A stretch of 64,000 bases of DNA from Paenibacillus nanensis (GTDB taxonomy: Bacteria > Bacillota > Bacilli > Paenibacillales > Paenibacillaceae): the NCBI RefSeq assembly GCF_003583765.1, contig NZ_QXQA01000004.1, positions 248,001 to 312,000 of the forward strand, in the 5' to 3' direction. Below, one piece after another: positions 1 through 10,688 of the stretch. The stretch's first letter is position 1; each line of letters begins with the position of its first letter. The notes under the pieces are model-generated. The model saw only the letters and a program-made list of their open reading frames with translations. It was not told where the DNA came from and ran no database searches. Both the position numbers and the translations under genes were made by a program.

Positions 1-450
1 CGGGCGGAGACGCTGTTAGCGAAGAAAAACAGCCAGCCCGAGCCGTCGCGAATTGCGGTGCCGGATGTGACGGGAATAACGCTGCCTGTTCAACCGGCGA
101 AAGCGGACAGCAGGGAGCATTCTGCCGCCAATCACGAAAAGAAAGAAAACAGGCCGTCTTTTCAAAAAGGAGACGCTGTTTGGATCTATCCGTTGAAACG
201 GGCGGGAGTCGTCTATAAACCTGCGGATGAGCGGGGGAACGTCATTGTCCAAGTGAAAGGGGAGAAGCTGAGCTTCAACCAGAAGCGATTGAAGCTCTAT
301 ATTGCGAGGAAAGAGCTATATCCCGGCGAGACTTATGATCTGGATATCGTCTTTGAATCCAAAGCGAACCGGAAGGCGCGTCATCTCATGGGCCGTAAGC
401 ATGTGGAGGGGCTGGAGATCGTCATTCCGGAGGAGGAAAGCAACAGCTAA
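1..450 (+). CDS. C-terminal part of a MutS-like ATPase (partial)
   Basis: The frame is open from base 1, so the gene begins before the window; 149 residues are visible before the TAA at 448-450. No Walker motifs are visible because they would lie upstream. The visible part has a charged, low-complexity stretch and then a compact beta-rich segment (GDAVWIYPLKRAGVVYK) and a basic tail (NRKARHLMGRKHVEGL). I associate this tail from memory with the C-terminus of MutS2-type or MutS-related DNA-binding ATPases of Bacillus and Paenibacillus. The family call rests on the tail only, so the exact subfamily is uncertain. It converges on the thiamine pyrophosphokinase gene and the two stop codons overlap by 4 bases. 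Confidence 0.55.
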   Translation, partial: RAETLLAKKNSQPEPSRIAVPDVTGITLPVQPAKADSREHSAANHEKKENRPSFQKGDAVWIYPLKRAGVVYKPADERGNVIVQVKGEKLSFNQKRLKLYIARKELYPGETYDLDIVFESKANRKARHLMGRKHVEGLEIVIPEEESNS

Positions 451-1085
451 TCGCGGCTTTGAATGACGAGCAGCCGGCCTTCCTTTAACCGGATCGTCCC
501 GCTCTCGGCTAACAGAACATTGCTAATGCCGATCGATTGACCGATGGTGAGCGTTGCATTATTCAGCGGGTATTGGAAGCCGGAAAGGGTGATTCCCGTA
601 ACTTGCTCCGATAACGGAAGCAGCGATACTTGCGGATGATCGACTCGCTCAAGCACGCATGTCCGGGAAATCAAGCGTATTCGGTTATGGGCGTCTATGA
701 TTTGCGCGGGGATGCCGAAGGCATCGGCCAGCGCAAGCAGGTGGACATTCGCCAGCGAATGATCGAATCTTGTGCCCAGCGCCCCAATCAACAGCAGCTC
801 GGACGGCTTCATATCTAAGGCAAGACGAAAAGCCATTTCGGTATCGGTATAGTCTTTGTCGATCGGATCGCAGGCGATGGTGCGGCCGCTCTTCTCGCGG
901 ATCAGCGCCATCTCCTCTTCCGATACGGAGTCGAAGTCGCCGATGGCCACGTCAGGGGCCAATCCGTTCTGAAGTAGAAACCGGGCGCCGCTGTCGGCTC
1001 CGATCAATGTATCGGACTCGCGGACCAGCCCGAGCGACCAGTCGCCAAGCGCTCCTCCTGCAAAAATGACGATTCGCTGCAGCAT
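447..1085 (-). CDS. thiN: Thiamine pyrophosphokinase
   Basis: This 212-residue cytoplasmic enzyme transfers pyrophosphate from ATP to thiamine, giving thiamine pyrophosphate, the cofactor used by the E1 enzyme encoded further along the window. The sequence shows the family signatures: GADSGARFLL near residue 30, IGDFDSVSEEE near residue 50 and DKDYTDTEMAF near residue 77, whose Asp and Thr residues bind metal and ATP. The C-terminal half is the beta-rich thiamine-binding domain. Length is usual for the family. It starts with ATG at 1085 and is divergent from the TRIC-family gene. In many bacilli thiN sits beside rpe and rsgA; that neighbourhood is absent here. Confidence 0.92.
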   Translation of the reverse strand: MLQRIVIFAGGALGDWSLGLVRESDTLIGADSGARFLLQNGLAPDVAIGDFDSVSEEEMALIREKSGRTIACDPIDKDYTDTEMAFRLALDMKPSELLLIGALGTRFDHSLANVHLLALADAFGIPAQIIDAHNRIRLISRTCVLERVDHPQVSLLPLSEQVTGITLSGFQYPLNNATLTIGQSIGISNVLLAESGTIRLKEGRLLVIQSRD

Positions 1086-1265
1086 CCTTCATCGTCCTTC
1101 CTATTTTTATAACGTCAACAATATGACTATCAGTATATCGTGTCATTTCCAATCCGACAATGTACCGAAATTTGTCGTTGCATGACGGGTTCGGGCGGAT
1201 ATAAAATGGGTTAGGACATATCAGGTTATATATTGCGGCAATGATAGGAAGCGGGGACTGCAGCT

Positions 1266-1937
1266 GTGAGTATGGATATATTTAACGTGTTCAGCATCAT
1301 CGGCACAATTGCTTTCGCCGTGAGCGGCGCGATTGTTGCCATGGAGGAAGAATACGATATTTTGGGAGTCTATGTGTTAGGGCTCGTTACCGCGTTCGGC
1401 GGCGGCGTCGTTCGGAATTTATTGATCGGCATGCCGGTGACCACGCTATGGAGTCAAGGCTATTTGTTCAAAATCGCGATTATCTCCATGACGATTGCGT
1501 TCGTGCTGCCGGTAAGATGGATTTTGCGGTGGAGGCGCAGCGAAGCGTTATTCGATGCGATTGGTCTCGCGGCTTTCGCCATTCAGGGCGCGCTGTACGC
1601 GACCGATATGGGGCATCCGCTCAGCGCCGTGCTAGTGGCGGCGATGCTTACCGGTATTGGCGGCGGCATCATTCGAGATGTTCTCGCGGGCCGCAAGCCC
1701 CTTGTGCTGAAGGACGAAATTTATGCGGTTTGGGCGATGCTGGCCGGTCTTGCCATCGGACTCGGCTGGTTCGAGACGACGGTCGAGCTGCTTGTATTAT
1801 TTGTGATCGTCATTGTATTCCGCATGCTGTCAGTCTATTATAAATGGAAGCTTCCGCGGCGGTCGCTGCGCGGGGCATTCGCCGCATCGGAGAGGGTGCC
1901 CGTCAATGGGCAAAATTATAAGCAGAAGGATGTATGA
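1266..1937 (+). CDS. TRIC-family (UPF0126) membrane channel
   Basis: This 223-residue integral membrane protein has about seven hydrophobic segments and two internal repeats, each carrying the family hallmark glycine turn (GGGVVRNLL near residue 46 and GGGIIRDVL near residue 132). The family (UPF0126, bacterial trimeric intracellular cation channel) forms K+-conducting trimers in the membrane; the physiological role in bacteria is poorly known. The start is GTG at 1266; an ATG two codons later (1272) is an alternative. The end of the gene overlaps the next one in an ATGA arrangement (1934-1937), so the two are probably translationally coupled. Confidence 0.85.
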   Translation: MSMDIFNVFSIIGTIAFAVSGAIVAMEEEYDILGVYVLGLVTAFGGGVVRNLLIGMPVTTLWSQGYLFKIAIISMTIAFVLPVRWILRWRRSEALFDAIGLAAFAIQGALYATDMGHPLSAVLVAAMLTGIGGGIIRDVLAGRKPLVLKDEIYAVWAMLAGLAIGLGWFETTVELLVLFVIVIVFRMLSVYYKWKLPRRSLRGAFAASERVPVNGQNYKQKDV

Positions 1938-2425
1938 CAATGGAAGCGGTACGCGTATTATTTGTATGTCTCGGCAATATCTGCAGATCGCCAATGGCGG
2001 AGGCGGTGATGCGCCATATCGTCCGCCAGGAGAGTCTGCCATACCCTATTGAAGTCGATTCCGCGGGAACCGGCGATTGGCATCTCGGCCATCAGCCGCA
2101 CGAAGGTACTCGTAAAGTGCTGGATGAACACGGCGTTTCTTACGAAGGGATGAGAGCTAGACTTGTCAAGCCTGAGGATTACGGCAGCTTCACCTATATC
2201 ATCTGTATGGACCGGAAAAATTTAAAGGATGTGCGGGACGTTTTCCGAAATGGGATAGATAGGGACGGCAAAGTTTTTACATTTATGGAGCTGCTGCCGC
2301 ATCGGGGGGTTCAGGATGTGCCTGACCCTTATTATGAAGGCAACTTCCCCTACGTTTATGAGCTGGTGGAAGAGGGCTGCAGAGCGCTTTTAGCCAAAAT
2401 AAAGGCCGACATGGTTCGGGGTTAA
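1934..2425 (+). CDS. Low molecular weight protein tyrosine phosphatase
   Basis: This 163-residue cytoplasmic phosphatase removes phosphate from protein tyrosine (or arginine) residues. The N-terminal P-loop C12-L-G-N-I-C-R18-S gives the catalytic cysteine and phosphate-binding arginine, and VPDPYYEG near residue 125 supplies the general acid aspartate followed by the two tyrosines typical of this family. Length matches YfkJ/YwlE-type enzymes. The start ATG overlaps the stop of the TRIC-family gene. No kinase partner lies nearby, so the substrate cannot be inferred. The last codons run into the terminator hairpin. Confidence 0.9.
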   Translation: MTMEAVRVLFVCLGNICRSPMAEAVMRHIVRQESLPYPIEVDSAGTGDWHLGHQPHEGTRKVLDEHGVSYEGMRARLVKPEDYGSFTYIICMDRKNLKDVRDVFRNGIDRDGKVFTFMELLPHRGVQDVPDPYYEGNFPYVYELVEEGCRALLAKIKADMVRG

Positions 2426-2448
2426 CCCCCGTTGCATGCCGGCCTTTT
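2400..2448. terminator. Bidirectional terminator
   Basis: AAAGGCCGACATG at 2401-2413 pairs with CATGCCGGCCTTTT at 2435-2448 with one mismatch, and GGGGTTAACCCC forms the inner part. It separates the convergent phosphatase and esterase genes and has T-rich tails on both strands. Confidence 0.75.
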
Positions 2449-2455
2449 CCCGTTA

Positions 2456-3193
2456 TTATTCGACCTCGATGAAGTAACGGAGCGCTTGCGGAATTTCCTG
2501 CTGCCAGAAGCCCCATTGATGCTTGCCGTCCTTCTCTTCATAAAAGATGGCTGCGCCTTTGTGTTCAAGCAGCGCTCTCGTATTCCGGTTCAGCGCGACG
2601 AAATCGTAGACGCCCCGGTCTGTCTCATAGGCATCTTCCTGAAGGCCGACGATCATATAGATGGTCAGCCAGCTTAAATCGGCGCAGTTGCCGACGATGG
2701 CTTGCGAACTGGCGTAAAATGCGCCCGAAAGCGACATCACACGGTTGAACAGATCGGGATACGCGAGCGCAAGATGCAAAGATACCGTGCCGCCTAAGCT
2801 GTCGCCCGCAAGCACGCGGTCCTCTTTGCGCTGCTTAACCGGAAATTTGCCTTCAATATAAGGGACAAGCTCCTCCGCGAAGAAACGGATATAAGCTTCG
2901 TGGCGCGAGCCGTCCGGCGCGTATTCCTCCGTGCGCACCTTCTTGTCGACATCGACGCCAACAATAATGAACGGCTCCAAACCTTCATCAAGGATAAGCT
3001 TCGTCGCTGTAGTCGCCACACGCCCAAAGTTGAAGAAATCTTCGCCGTCCTGGCAATATACAACCGGATAGCTGAGCACCTCATTGTATCCCGGCGGCAG
3101 GAACACACGAAGGTTGCGGCTTCCTTCGGGAAGAAAGCGGCTTTCGACCGTTTCCTTTAATATGGTTCTTTTTAAATAACGCTCGTCTGTCAT
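2456..3193 (-). CDS. Enterochelin-esterase-like alpha/beta hydrolase
   Basis: A 245-residue protein of the esterase D / putative esterase family. The nucleophile elbow GDSLGG (Ser132) and the late His225 in KDGKHQWGFW are visible, as is the oxyanion-side segment YPVVYCQDGEDFF near residue 42. Family members hydrolyse esters, including siderophore or acyl esters, but the substrate here is unknown. There is no signal peptide, so a cytoplasmic location is likely. The gene stands alone between a terminator and the pyruvate dehydrogenase promoter region and is divergent from pdhA. Length is usual for YbbA/YuiI-like proteins. Confidence 0.82.
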   Translation of the reverse strand: MTDERYLKRTILKETVESRFLPEGSRNLRVFLPPGYNEVLSYPVVYCQDGEDFFNFGRVATTATKLILDEGLEPFIIVGVDVDKKVRTEEYAPDGSRHEAYIRFFAEELVPYIEGKFPVKQRKEDRVLAGDSLGGTVSLHLALAYPDLFNRVMSLSGAFYASSQAIVGNCADLSWLTIYMIVGLQEDAYETDRGVYDFVALNRNTRALLEHKGAAIFYEEKDGKHQWGFWQQEIPQALRYFIEVE

Positions 3194-3389
3194 CGTGATA
3201 ACTCCTTATCGTGATTGAATGGAATAGCAGTGTTGTGGGCAAACAATAGTAAGGTATGGAAGGGAAAAGAGCGTTTTTTTTGCTGTTGTATTATGCTGTT
3301 ATAGTAATCATTGAACTCTGTAGCATATACAATTTCTTAACGAATCGATAAGAATCAGCGAAAAAACAACGGTTTTTTTGTTTTTTACT

Positions 3390-3419
3390 TTGACCATTTT
3401 CGTTAAACAGGTTTATAAT
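3390..3419 (+). promoter_or_regulatory. Sigma-A promoter of the pdh operon
   Basis: TTGACC at 3390-3395 and TATAAT at 3414-3419 are separated by 18 bases, in an AT-rich stretch with a T-tract just upstream. Transcription should start about 50 bases before the pdhA start codon. Confidence 0.8.
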
Positions 3420-3467
3420 AATTCTATAACAGAGGTACCCGATTTTCAAATATTTCGATTGAGGTGA

Positions 3468-4544
<1,077 letters not shown>

Positions 4545-4564
4545 TAGGGGAGGACGAAACGATC

Positions 4565-5542
4565 ATGGCACAAATGAATATGCTTGAAGCGATTCGCGAC
4601 GCGATGCGCGTAGAACTGAAACGTGACTCGAACGTACTCATCTTCGGTGAGGACGCAGGTAAAGTAGGCGGAGTATTCCGCGTAACGGAAGGTTTGCAGG
4701 AAGAATTCGGGGAAGATCGCGTATTCGATACGCCGCTGGCGGAGTCCGCAATCGCGGGCATGGCAGTCGGCATGGGGATTCAAGGCTTCCGCCCTATCGC
4801 GGAAATTCAATTCGTTGGTTTTATTTTTGAAGCGCTTGATCAAATGTTCGTTCAAGCAGCCCGTATGCGCTACCGTTCCGGCGGCCGCTACAATTCGCCG
4901 ATCGTATTCCGTACGCCATTCGGCGGCGGCGTTAAGGCAGCCGAGCTTCATACGGACGCGTTGGAAGGCTTGGCTCTTCAGACGCCTGGCATTAAAGTCG
5001 TTATTCCTTCCAACCCATACGACGCAAAAGGCTTGATGATTTCCGCCATTCGCGATAACGATCCCGTGTTCTTCATGGAGCACTTGAACCTGTACCGCGC
5101 ATTTAAAGCGGACGTTCCGGAAGGCGAATATACCGTTGAAATCGGCAAAGCGAACGTTGTTCGCGAAGGCAGCGACGTCACAATCATCGCTTACGGCATG
5201 ATGGTCCATACCGCTGTGAAAGCAGCCGATGAGCTTGAAAAACAAGGCATTAAGGCAGAGGTTATCGATCTGCGCTCGCTGGTGCCTCTCGATATCGATA
5301 CAATCGTTGCTTCGATTCAAAAGACGAACCGCGCGATCGTTGTGCAAGAAGCGCAAAGATCCGCCGGCGCAGCCGCTGAGGTTATCGCGCAAATTAACGA
5401 AAAAGCGATTCTGCATTTGGAAGCTCCTGTGCTCCGCGTAGCAGGTCCGGATACCGTTTATCCATTTGCTCAAATCGAGGACCTTTGGCTGCCGACTCCT
5501 GCTCGTATCGTAGCTGCGGCTCAGAAAGTTTTGAATTTTTAA
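4565..5542 (+). CDS. pdhB: Pyruvate dehydrogenase E1 component, beta subunit
   Basis: This 325-residue partner of the alpha subunit completes the E1 heterotetramer and contributes to the thiamine pyrophosphate site. Typical segments are [17 protein letters not shown] near residue 25, the [15 protein letters not shown] stretch, and the C-terminal transketolase domain with [15 protein letters not shown]. The start ATG at 4565 is preceded by GGGGAGGA. Length is standard. It lies 20 bases after pdhA and 45 bases before the start codon of pdhC. Confidence 0.95.
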   Translation: MAQMNMLEAIRDAMRVELKRDSNVLIFGEDAGKVGGVFRVTEGLQEEFGEDRVFDTPLAESAIAGMAVGMGIQGFRPIAEIQFVGFIFEALDQMFVQAARMRYRSGGRYNSPIVFRTPFGGGVKAAELHTDALEGLALQTPGIKVVIPSNPYDAKGLMISAIRDNDPVFFMEHLNLYRAFKADVPEGEYTVEIGKANVVREGSDVTIIAYGMMVHTAVKAADELEKQGIKAEVIDLRSLVPLDIDTIVASIQKTNRAIVVQEAQRSAGAAAEVIAQINEKAILHLEAPVLRVAGPDTVYPFAQIEDLWLPTPARIVAAAQKVLNF

Positions 5543-5587
5543 TTGAAACAGAAATTAAGTACGCATTTCTAAAGGAGGTTGCCATCG

Positions 5588-6877
5588 GTGGCTAGATTCG
5601 AATATCGATTCCCTGAGCTGGGCGAAGGCTTGCATGAGGGCGAAATTATTAAAGTGCTGATTCAGCCAGGCGCTACAGTGACAGACGATGACATTATTAT
5701 GGAAGTTCAAAACGATAAAGCTGTCGTTGAAGTGCCTTGCCCGGTAAACGGCAAAGTGCTTGAAGTATTGGTGAAGGACGGTCAAGTATGCCATGTCGGC
5801 GAGCTTGTTGCCGTCATTGACGCGGAAGGCGACCTGCCTGAGCAAGCAACGCCGGCGGCTGCGGAAGAGCCGAAGAAAGAAGAAGCGGCTCCAGCGCCTG
5901 CTAGCGCACCTGCAGCTGCACCTGCTCCGCAAGCGACTAACGCTCAAGTATTGGCTACACCAAGCGTGCGCAAATACGCTCGCGAGAAGGGCGTAGACTT
6001 AACGCAAGTAAGCGGCACAGGCAAAAACGGCCGTATTACTCGTGAAGACGTAAACGGCTTCGGCGGCGCCCCTGCGGCTGCGGCAGCTCCTGCAGCGGCG
6101 GAAGCGGCGCAAGAGAAGGCAGCTGGCGCGGCAGAAGCGAATGCAGCGGCTCCAGTCGCGGCTGGTACGCCTTACCGTCCAGAAGAGCGCGTGCCGTTCA
6201 AAGGTATCCGCAAAGCGATTTCCAACGCCATGGTGAAATCCGTCTATACGGCTCCTCACGTTACGATTATGGATGAGGTTGACGTAACCGAGCTTGTTGC
6301 ACTGCGCGCGAAATATAAGCCATACGCAGAGAAAAAAGGCTCCAAGCTTACGTATTTGCCGTTCATCGTGAAGGCTCTGGTTGCGGCTTGCCGCCAGTTC
6401 CCAATTATGAACTCGACACTCGACGAGCAAAACCAAGAGATCGTCTACCGCAAATACTACAATATCGGCATCGCTACTGATACAGACAACGGTCTGATTG
6501 TACCGGTCATCGAAGATGCCGACCGCAAAAACATCTTTATGGTAGCTGACGCGATTCGCGACCTTGCTGTTCGCGGCCGCGAAGGCAAGCTTGCGCCTAA
6601 CGAGATGAGAGGAAGCACGATTTCCATCTCGAACATCGGTTCCGCTGGCGGTATGTTCTTTACTCCAGTTATCAACTTCCCTGAAGTTGCAATCCTGGGT
6701 ACAGGCCGTATCTCCGAGAAGCCGGTCGTACGCAACGGCGAGATCGTAGCGGCTCCAGTGATGGCATTGTCGCTCAGCTTTGACCACCGTCTCATCGACG
6801 GCGCAACGGCTCAAAACTTTATGAACTATATTAAACAGCTTCTGGCGCAGCCTGAACTGTTCATAATGGAGGTTTAA
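5588..6877 (+). CDS. pdhC: Dihydrolipoamide acetyltransferase (PDH E2)
   Basis: E2 core of the pyruvate dehydrogenase complex; it moves the acetyl group from the lipoyl arm to coenzyme A. Domains in order: a single lipoyl domain with lipoyl-lysine 44 in QNDKAVVEV, an Ala/Pro/Glu-rich linker, an E3/E1-binding domain at about residues 124-158 ([13 protein letters not shown]...GRITREDV), a second Ala-rich linker, and the catalytic domain ending in SFDHRLIDG with His400. I chose GTG at 5588 because a perfect AAGGAGG (5572-5578) lies 9 bases before it; the TTG at 5579 that would add three residues touches that site and is unlikely. This gives 429 residues. Only one lipoyl domain is present, as in other Bacillales. 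Confidence 0.95.
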   Translation: MARFEYRFPELGEGLHEGEIIKVLIQPGATVTDDDIIMEVQNDKAVVEVPCPVNGKVLEVLVKDGQVCHVGELVAVIDAEGDLPEQATPAAAEEPKKEEAAPAPASAPAAAPAPQATNAQVLATPSVRKYAREKGVDLTQVSGTGKNGRITREDVNGFGGAPAAAAAPAAAEAAQEKAAGAAEANAAAPVAAGTPYRPEERVPFKGIRKAISNAMVKSVYTAPHVTIMDEVDVTELVALRAKYKPYAEKKGSKLTYLPFIVKALVAACRQFPIMNSTLDEQNQEIVYRKYYNIGIATDTDNGLIVPVIEDADRKNIFMVADAIRDLAVRGREGKLAPNEMRGSTISISNIGSAGGMFFTPVINFPEVAILGTGRISEKPVVRNGEIVAAPVMALSLSFDHRLIDGATAQNFMNYIKQLLAQPELFIMEV

Positions 6878-6880
6878 CAA

Positions 6881-8296
6881 ATGGTAGTGGGAGACGCTTC
6901 TTTAGATATTGATACACTAGTCATTGGTGCGGGACCTGGCGGCTATGTTGCCGCCATCCGCGCCGCTCAGCTCGGTCAAAACGTCCTTGTCGTCGACAAG
7001 GAGCATGTAGGCGGCGTGTGCTTGAACGTAGGATGTATTCCTTCCAAAGCGCTGATCTCCGCAGCTCATCAATACGAGTCCGTCAGCCATGCGTCCGCGT
7101 TCGGCATCGAAGTCGGCGAAGCGAAAGTGGACTTCAGCAAGGTACAGGAATTCAAAAACGGCATCGTGAAAAAGCTGACCGGCGGCGTTGCTTCGCTTCT
7201 TAAAGCGAACAAAGTGCAATACTTCCACGGCGAAGTGATGTTCATTAACGAAAACGAAGCGCGCGTGTTCAACGATCAAGAAGCGCCGCGCTACCGTTTC
7301 AAAAACTGCATTATCGCGACTGGATCCCGTCCAATCGAGCTGAAGGCGTTCCCTTACGGCGGACGCATCGTGTCTTCGACCGGCGCGTTGTCCTTGCCTG
7401 AAATTCCGAAGAGCCTCGTCGTTATCGGCGGCGGCTATATCGGTATCGAGCTTGGCCAAATGTACTCCAAGTTCGGCACAAAGGTAACGGTTATCGAAGG
7501 CTCCGATTCGATCCTTCCTGGCTTCGACAAAGACATGTCTTCCATCGTTGCGAAGAAGCTGAAATCGAAAAACGTGGACATCGTAACAGGCGCTCAAGCG
7601 AAAAGCGCAGAGCAAACGGACAAAGATGTTACCGTTACGTATACAGTAGGCGACAAAGAAGAGAAAGTAACGGCGGATTACCTGCTTGTTACGGTCGGCC
7701 GTCGTCCTAACACGGACGGCGAGCTTGGTCTTGACCTGATCGGCATCAAAACGACTGATCGCGGTCTGGTTGAAGTTGACCAACAGTGCCGCACGAACAT
7801 TCCGCATATTTACGCGATCGGCGATATTATCGCGGGTCCGGCTCTGGCTCACAAAGCCATGTACGAAGGCCGCGTAGCGGCTGAGGCGATTGCGGGACAT
7901 CCAAGCGTTATCGATTACAAATGCGTACCGGCTGTATGCTTCTCCGATCCAGAGTGCGCAAGCGTCGGTCTTAGCGAGAAAGAAGCGAAGGATAAAGGCC
8001 ACAACGTTAAAGTGGGCAAATTCCCGTTCGCGATCAACGGCCGCGCAATGTCGCTTAACGCAAACGAAGGCTTCGTGAAGCTGGTTGCAGACGCTGACTC
8101 CGGTCTGGTGCTTGGCGCGCATATCGTAGGTCTTGAAGCTTCGAACATGATCGCCGAGCTAGCTCTTGCGATCGAGATGGGCGCTACGCTTGAAGATATC
8201 GCCCTTACGATTCATGCTCACCCAACGCTTGGCGAAATCGTATTGGATGCGGCTGAGGTTGCCCTTGGTCACCCAATCCACACGTTTATTAAATAA
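6881..8296 (+). CDS. pdhD: Dihydrolipoamide dehydrogenase (E3)
   Basis: This 471-residue FAD enzyme reoxidises the E2 dihydrolipoyl group with NAD+. It has the N-terminal FAD motif GAGPGGYVAA, the redox disulfide C47-x4-C52 in CLNVGCIPSK, the NAD motif VIGGGYIGIELG near residue 180, and the C-terminal active-site pair His447/Glu452 in HAHPTLGE. It starts three bases after the pdhC stop, with GGAGG ahead of it, and a terminator follows, so it is the last gene of the operon. It may also serve other 2-oxoacid dehydrogenases or the glycine cleavage system of the cell. Confidence 0.96.
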   Translation: MVVGDASLDIDTLVIGAGPGGYVAAIRAAQLGQNVLVVDKEHVGGVCLNVGCIPSKALISAAHQYESVSHASAFGIEVGEAKVDFSKVQEFKNGIVKKLTGGVASLLKANKVQYFHGEVMFINENEARVFNDQEAPRYRFKNCIIATGSRPIELKAFPYGGRIVSSTGALSLPEIPKSLVVIGGGYIGIELGQMYSKFGTKVTVIEGSDSILPGFDKDMSSIVAKKLKSKNVDIVTGAQAKSAEQTDKDVTVTYTVGDKEEKVTADYLLVTVGRRPNTDGELGLDLIGIKTTDRGLVEVDQQCRTNIPHIYAIGDIIAGPALAHKAMYEGRVAAEAIAGHPSVIDYKCVPAVCFSDPECASVGLSEKEAKDKGHNVKVGKFPFAINGRAMSLNANEGFVKLVADADSGLVLGAHIVGLEASNMIAELALAIEMGATLEDIALTIHAHPTLGEIVLDAAEVALGHPIHTFIK

Positions 8297-8334
8297 GAAT
8301 TCAACAGCATAATTGATCGTTTCAAAATTTTAAC

Positions 8335-8374
8335 AAGAGGTCACGCGGATGTTTTTACGCCGCGCGGCCTCTTT
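8335..8374 (+). terminator. Terminator of the pdh operon
   Basis: AAGAGGTCACGCGG at 8335-8348 pairs with CCGCGCGGCCTCTTT at 8360-8374, giving a GC-rich hairpin with a short T-run. Confidence 0.8.
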
Positions 8375-8424
8375 CCGCATATATATGGAAGTAATTAGGC
8401 ATGCAAAGAAAGGGATGATCGATA

Positions 8425-8913
8425 ATGGAAAACACGTTGACGAAAAAAGCGAGCGAATCGCGGACGCTGATGACGCAGCTCATTTTCCCGCATGATACGA
8501 ATCACTATGATACGATGTTCGGCGGCAAGCTGATGGAGTATATGGATAAAGTAGCCGCAATTGCGGCTATGCGGCATGCCCGTATGCGCGTTGTGACCGC
8601 TTCGACGGACAGCCTTGATTTCCTGAAGCCGATCCGGATCGGCGACGCCATCGAGGTCGAAGCCTTTGTTACATGGACGCATCGCAGTTCAATGGAGATC
8701 TATGTTTCCGTGACGACGGAAAATTTATATTCGGGAGCGCGTGATGTTACCGTTACCGCGTTTTTTACGTTTGTAGCGCTTGATGAGCAAAGCAAGCCTT
8801 GTCCCGTTCCTTCCGTACAGCCGGAAAGCGAGCTTGAGCAGCAGCTTTATGCGACCGCGCCGGAGCGATACGCGCAAAGAAAAAAACGGAAACAAGATAG
8901 ACTGGGCAACTGA
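8425..8913 (+). CDS. Acyl-CoA thioesterase, hotdog fold
   Basis: A 162-residue single-domain hotdog protein of the acyl-CoA hydrolase (YkhA/YciA) type, which splits acyl-CoA into free acid and CoA. The motif PHDTNHYDTMFGGKLMEYMD near residue 25 carries the conserved Asn and Gly-Gly of the family, and TASTDSLDFLKPIRIGD is the central hotdog helix-strand segment. The C-terminus is basic (AQRKKRKQDR). It follows the pdh terminator and has its own ribosome binding site. Substrate chain length is not evident. An extended -10 promoter for thyA (TG-T-TATAAT, 8927-8932) follows directly. Confidence 0.85.
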   Translation: MENTLTKKASESRTLMTQLIFPHDTNHYDTMFGGKLMEYMDKVAAIAAMRHARMRVVTASTDSLDFLKPIRIGDAIEVEAFVTWTHRSSMEIYVSVTTENLYSGARDVTVTAFFTFVALDEQSKPCPVPSVQPESELEQQLYATAPERYAQRKKRKQDRLGN

Positions 8914-8994
8914 GCGTATCGGATGTTATAATAATAGTTATTTTACTAGGCGTACAGGTTGTACATATATTGAAGAACTGCGAGGGGGACTAGC

Positions 8995-9951
8995 ATGAAT
9001 ACCAGCGAACAAGCCTATCTGCAGCTGCTGAGAGACGTGCTGGCGCATGGCGTGAGGAAGAACGACCGGACGGGTACGGGGACAATCTCGATGTTCGGCT
9101 ATCAGATGAGATTTCCGCTTAACGAAGGATTTCCTCTGCTGACGACGAAGCGCGTGCCGTTTAAGCTTGTTGCCAGCGAGCTTTTATGGTTTATCAAAGG
9201 AGATACGAATATTCGTTATCTGCTGGAGAACAAAAATAACATCTGGAATGAGTGGGCCTTCAAGCGTTGGGTCGAAAGCAGCGAGTATCAAGGGCCCGAC
9301 ATGACGAATTTCGGCCTGCGCTGCCAGACTGACGAGGCGTTCGCGCTGCAATATGAAGCGGAAATGAGCCTCTTCAAGGAGCGCATTTTGACGGACGGCG
9401 CGTTCGCGGCCGCATACGGAGAGCTTGGCGATGTGTACGGCAAGCAGTGGCGCGCCTGGAAGACGGCCCAAGGCGATACGATCGACCAGCTGAAGGATGT
9501 AATCGCTGCGATCAAAAGCAATCCGGATTCGAGAAGGCTGATTGTGTCCGCATGGAACCCGGAGGATGTGCCAAGCATGGCGTTGCCGCCATGTCATACG
9601 ATGTTCCAATTTTATGTGTCGGAAGGCAAGCTGTCCTGTCAGTTATATCAGCGCAGCGGCGACATTTTTTTAGGCATTCCTTTTAATATTGCTAGTTATG
9701 CTCTCTTAACGCATCTAATCGCGCATGAGTGCGGCCTCGGCGTCGGCGATTTCGTGCATACGCTGGGGGACGCGCATATTTATACCAACCACCTGGAGCA
9801 AATCGGCATCCAATTGTCCCGCGAGCCGCGGAGCTTGCCGAAGCTTTCGTTGAACCCAAGCAAGCGCTCGGTGTTCGAATTCGAGTTATCGGATATCGCG
9901 GTGGAAGGATACGATCCTCATCCAACAATTAAAGCGCCGGTAGCGGTATAG
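8995..9951 (+). CDS. thyA: Thymidylate synthase
   Basis: Converts dUMP to dTMP using methylene-tetrahydrofolate as both carbon donor and reductant. The catalytic Cys200 lies in [13 protein letters not shown], followed by the dUMP-binding segment [14 protein letters not shown]. At 318 residues it is the long form, with the roughly 50-residue insertion in the small domain (about residues 90-140) known from Lactobacillus casei thymidylate synthase; the short Bacillus ThyB form has about 264. The start ATG at 8995 follows GAGGGGG. It is separated by 17 bases from the dihydrofolate reductase gene, which regenerates its cofactor. Confidence 0.96.
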   Translation: MNTSEQAYLQLLRDVLAHGVRKNDRTGTGTISMFGYQMRFPLNEGFPLLTTKRVPFKLVASELLWFIKGDTNIRYLLENKNNIWNEWAFKRWVESSEYQGPDMTNFGLRCQTDEAFALQYEAEMSLFKERILTDGAFAAAYGELGDVYGKQWRAWKTAQGDTIDQLKDVIAAIKSNPDSRRLIVSAWNPEDVPSMALPPCHTMFQFYVSEGKLSCQLYQRSGDIFLGIPFNIASYALLTHLIAHECGLGVGDFVHTLGDAHIYTNHLEQIGIQLSREPRSLPKLSLNPSKRSVFEFELSDIAVEGYDPHPTIKAPVAV

Positions 9952-9968
9952 GAAGGAGCGAGTGCACG

Positions 9969-10460
9969 ATGACCGTCACTTTAATCGCGGCAATGGACCG
10001 CAATTATGCGATTGGCGCGGACAATAAGCTGCTGTGGCATTTGCCGGCCGATATGGCTTATTTTAAAGCGATGACGACAGGCAAGACCGTGCTGATGGGC
10101 CGAAAAACGTTCGAATCGTTGGGCAGGCCATTGCCTAACCGCCGCAATGTTGTGCTGACCCGACAACAAGGGTTAGCTTTTGAAGGCTGCGAGATTGTGC
10201 ATGACATCAAGGATGCGCTTGAACGGTTCAGGGACGAAGAATTGATGGTGATCGGCGGGGCCGAGGTCTATACGCTTGCGTTGCCTTATGCCGATAAGCT
10301 CCTTCTAACAGAGGTTGAGGCGGAAATCGAGGGCAGCGACGCGTTTTTCCCGAAATTCGACAAGTCGGAATGGAGTCTATCGGCAAGCGAATTCAAAGAA
10401 AAGAATGAACGGAATCCGTATGATTGCCGTTTCCAAACCTATTTACGTGTACGGAAATAA
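9969..10460 (+). CDS. dfrA: Dihydrofolate reductase
   Basis: This 163-residue NADPH-dependent enzyme reduces the dihydrofolate made by thymidylate synthase. The N-terminal AAMDRNYAIGADNKLLWHLP shows the folate site, with the LPADMAYFK segment holding the catalytic Asp, followed by GKTVLMGRKTFESLGRPLPNR and the cofactor segment VIGGAEVYTLALPYAD. Length is typical of chromosomal enzymes. It has a GGAAGGAG ribosome binding site and forms a two-gene operon with thyA. Confidence 0.96.
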   Translation: MTVTLIAAMDRNYAIGADNKLLWHLPADMAYFKAMTTGKTVLMGRKTFESLGRPLPNRRNVVLTRQQGLAFEGCEIVHDIKDALERFRDEELMVIGGAEVYTLALPYADKLLLTEVEAEIEGSDAFFPKFDKSEWSLSASEFKEKNERNPYDCRFQTYLRVRK

Positions 10461-10535
10461 CCGTGCAAGTCTGGTGTTTTTAGCGAACTATTCGTCATAA
10501 AGTGCAAATGATTGTACGGATAATCCATTAACGGG

Positions 10536-10565
10536 TTCAATAATGAAATGCTAGCATGTTATAAT
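10536..10565 (+). promoter_or_regulatory. Probable promoter of gltD
   Basis: TATAAT at 10560-10565 is preceded at 18 bases by a weak -35 (TTCAAT, 10536-10541). The leader to the start codon is about 115 bases and shows no clear hairpin. Confidence 0.5.
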
Positions 10566-10688
10566 AAGCTATCGTCTCAACCTATGTAAACAATGTTTTA
10601 CTTTATAAAAATATATGGATTCCCGTTATTATTCGACAGTCTATCATGGCTAGTAACACCGGGAAACAGGGATGGAGGAAAAGCGATC

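Noticed and set aside
5579..5590. TTG start for pdhC at 5579
   Set aside because: It directly touches the ribosome binding site; GTG at 5588 has proper spacing and fits the family N-terminus.
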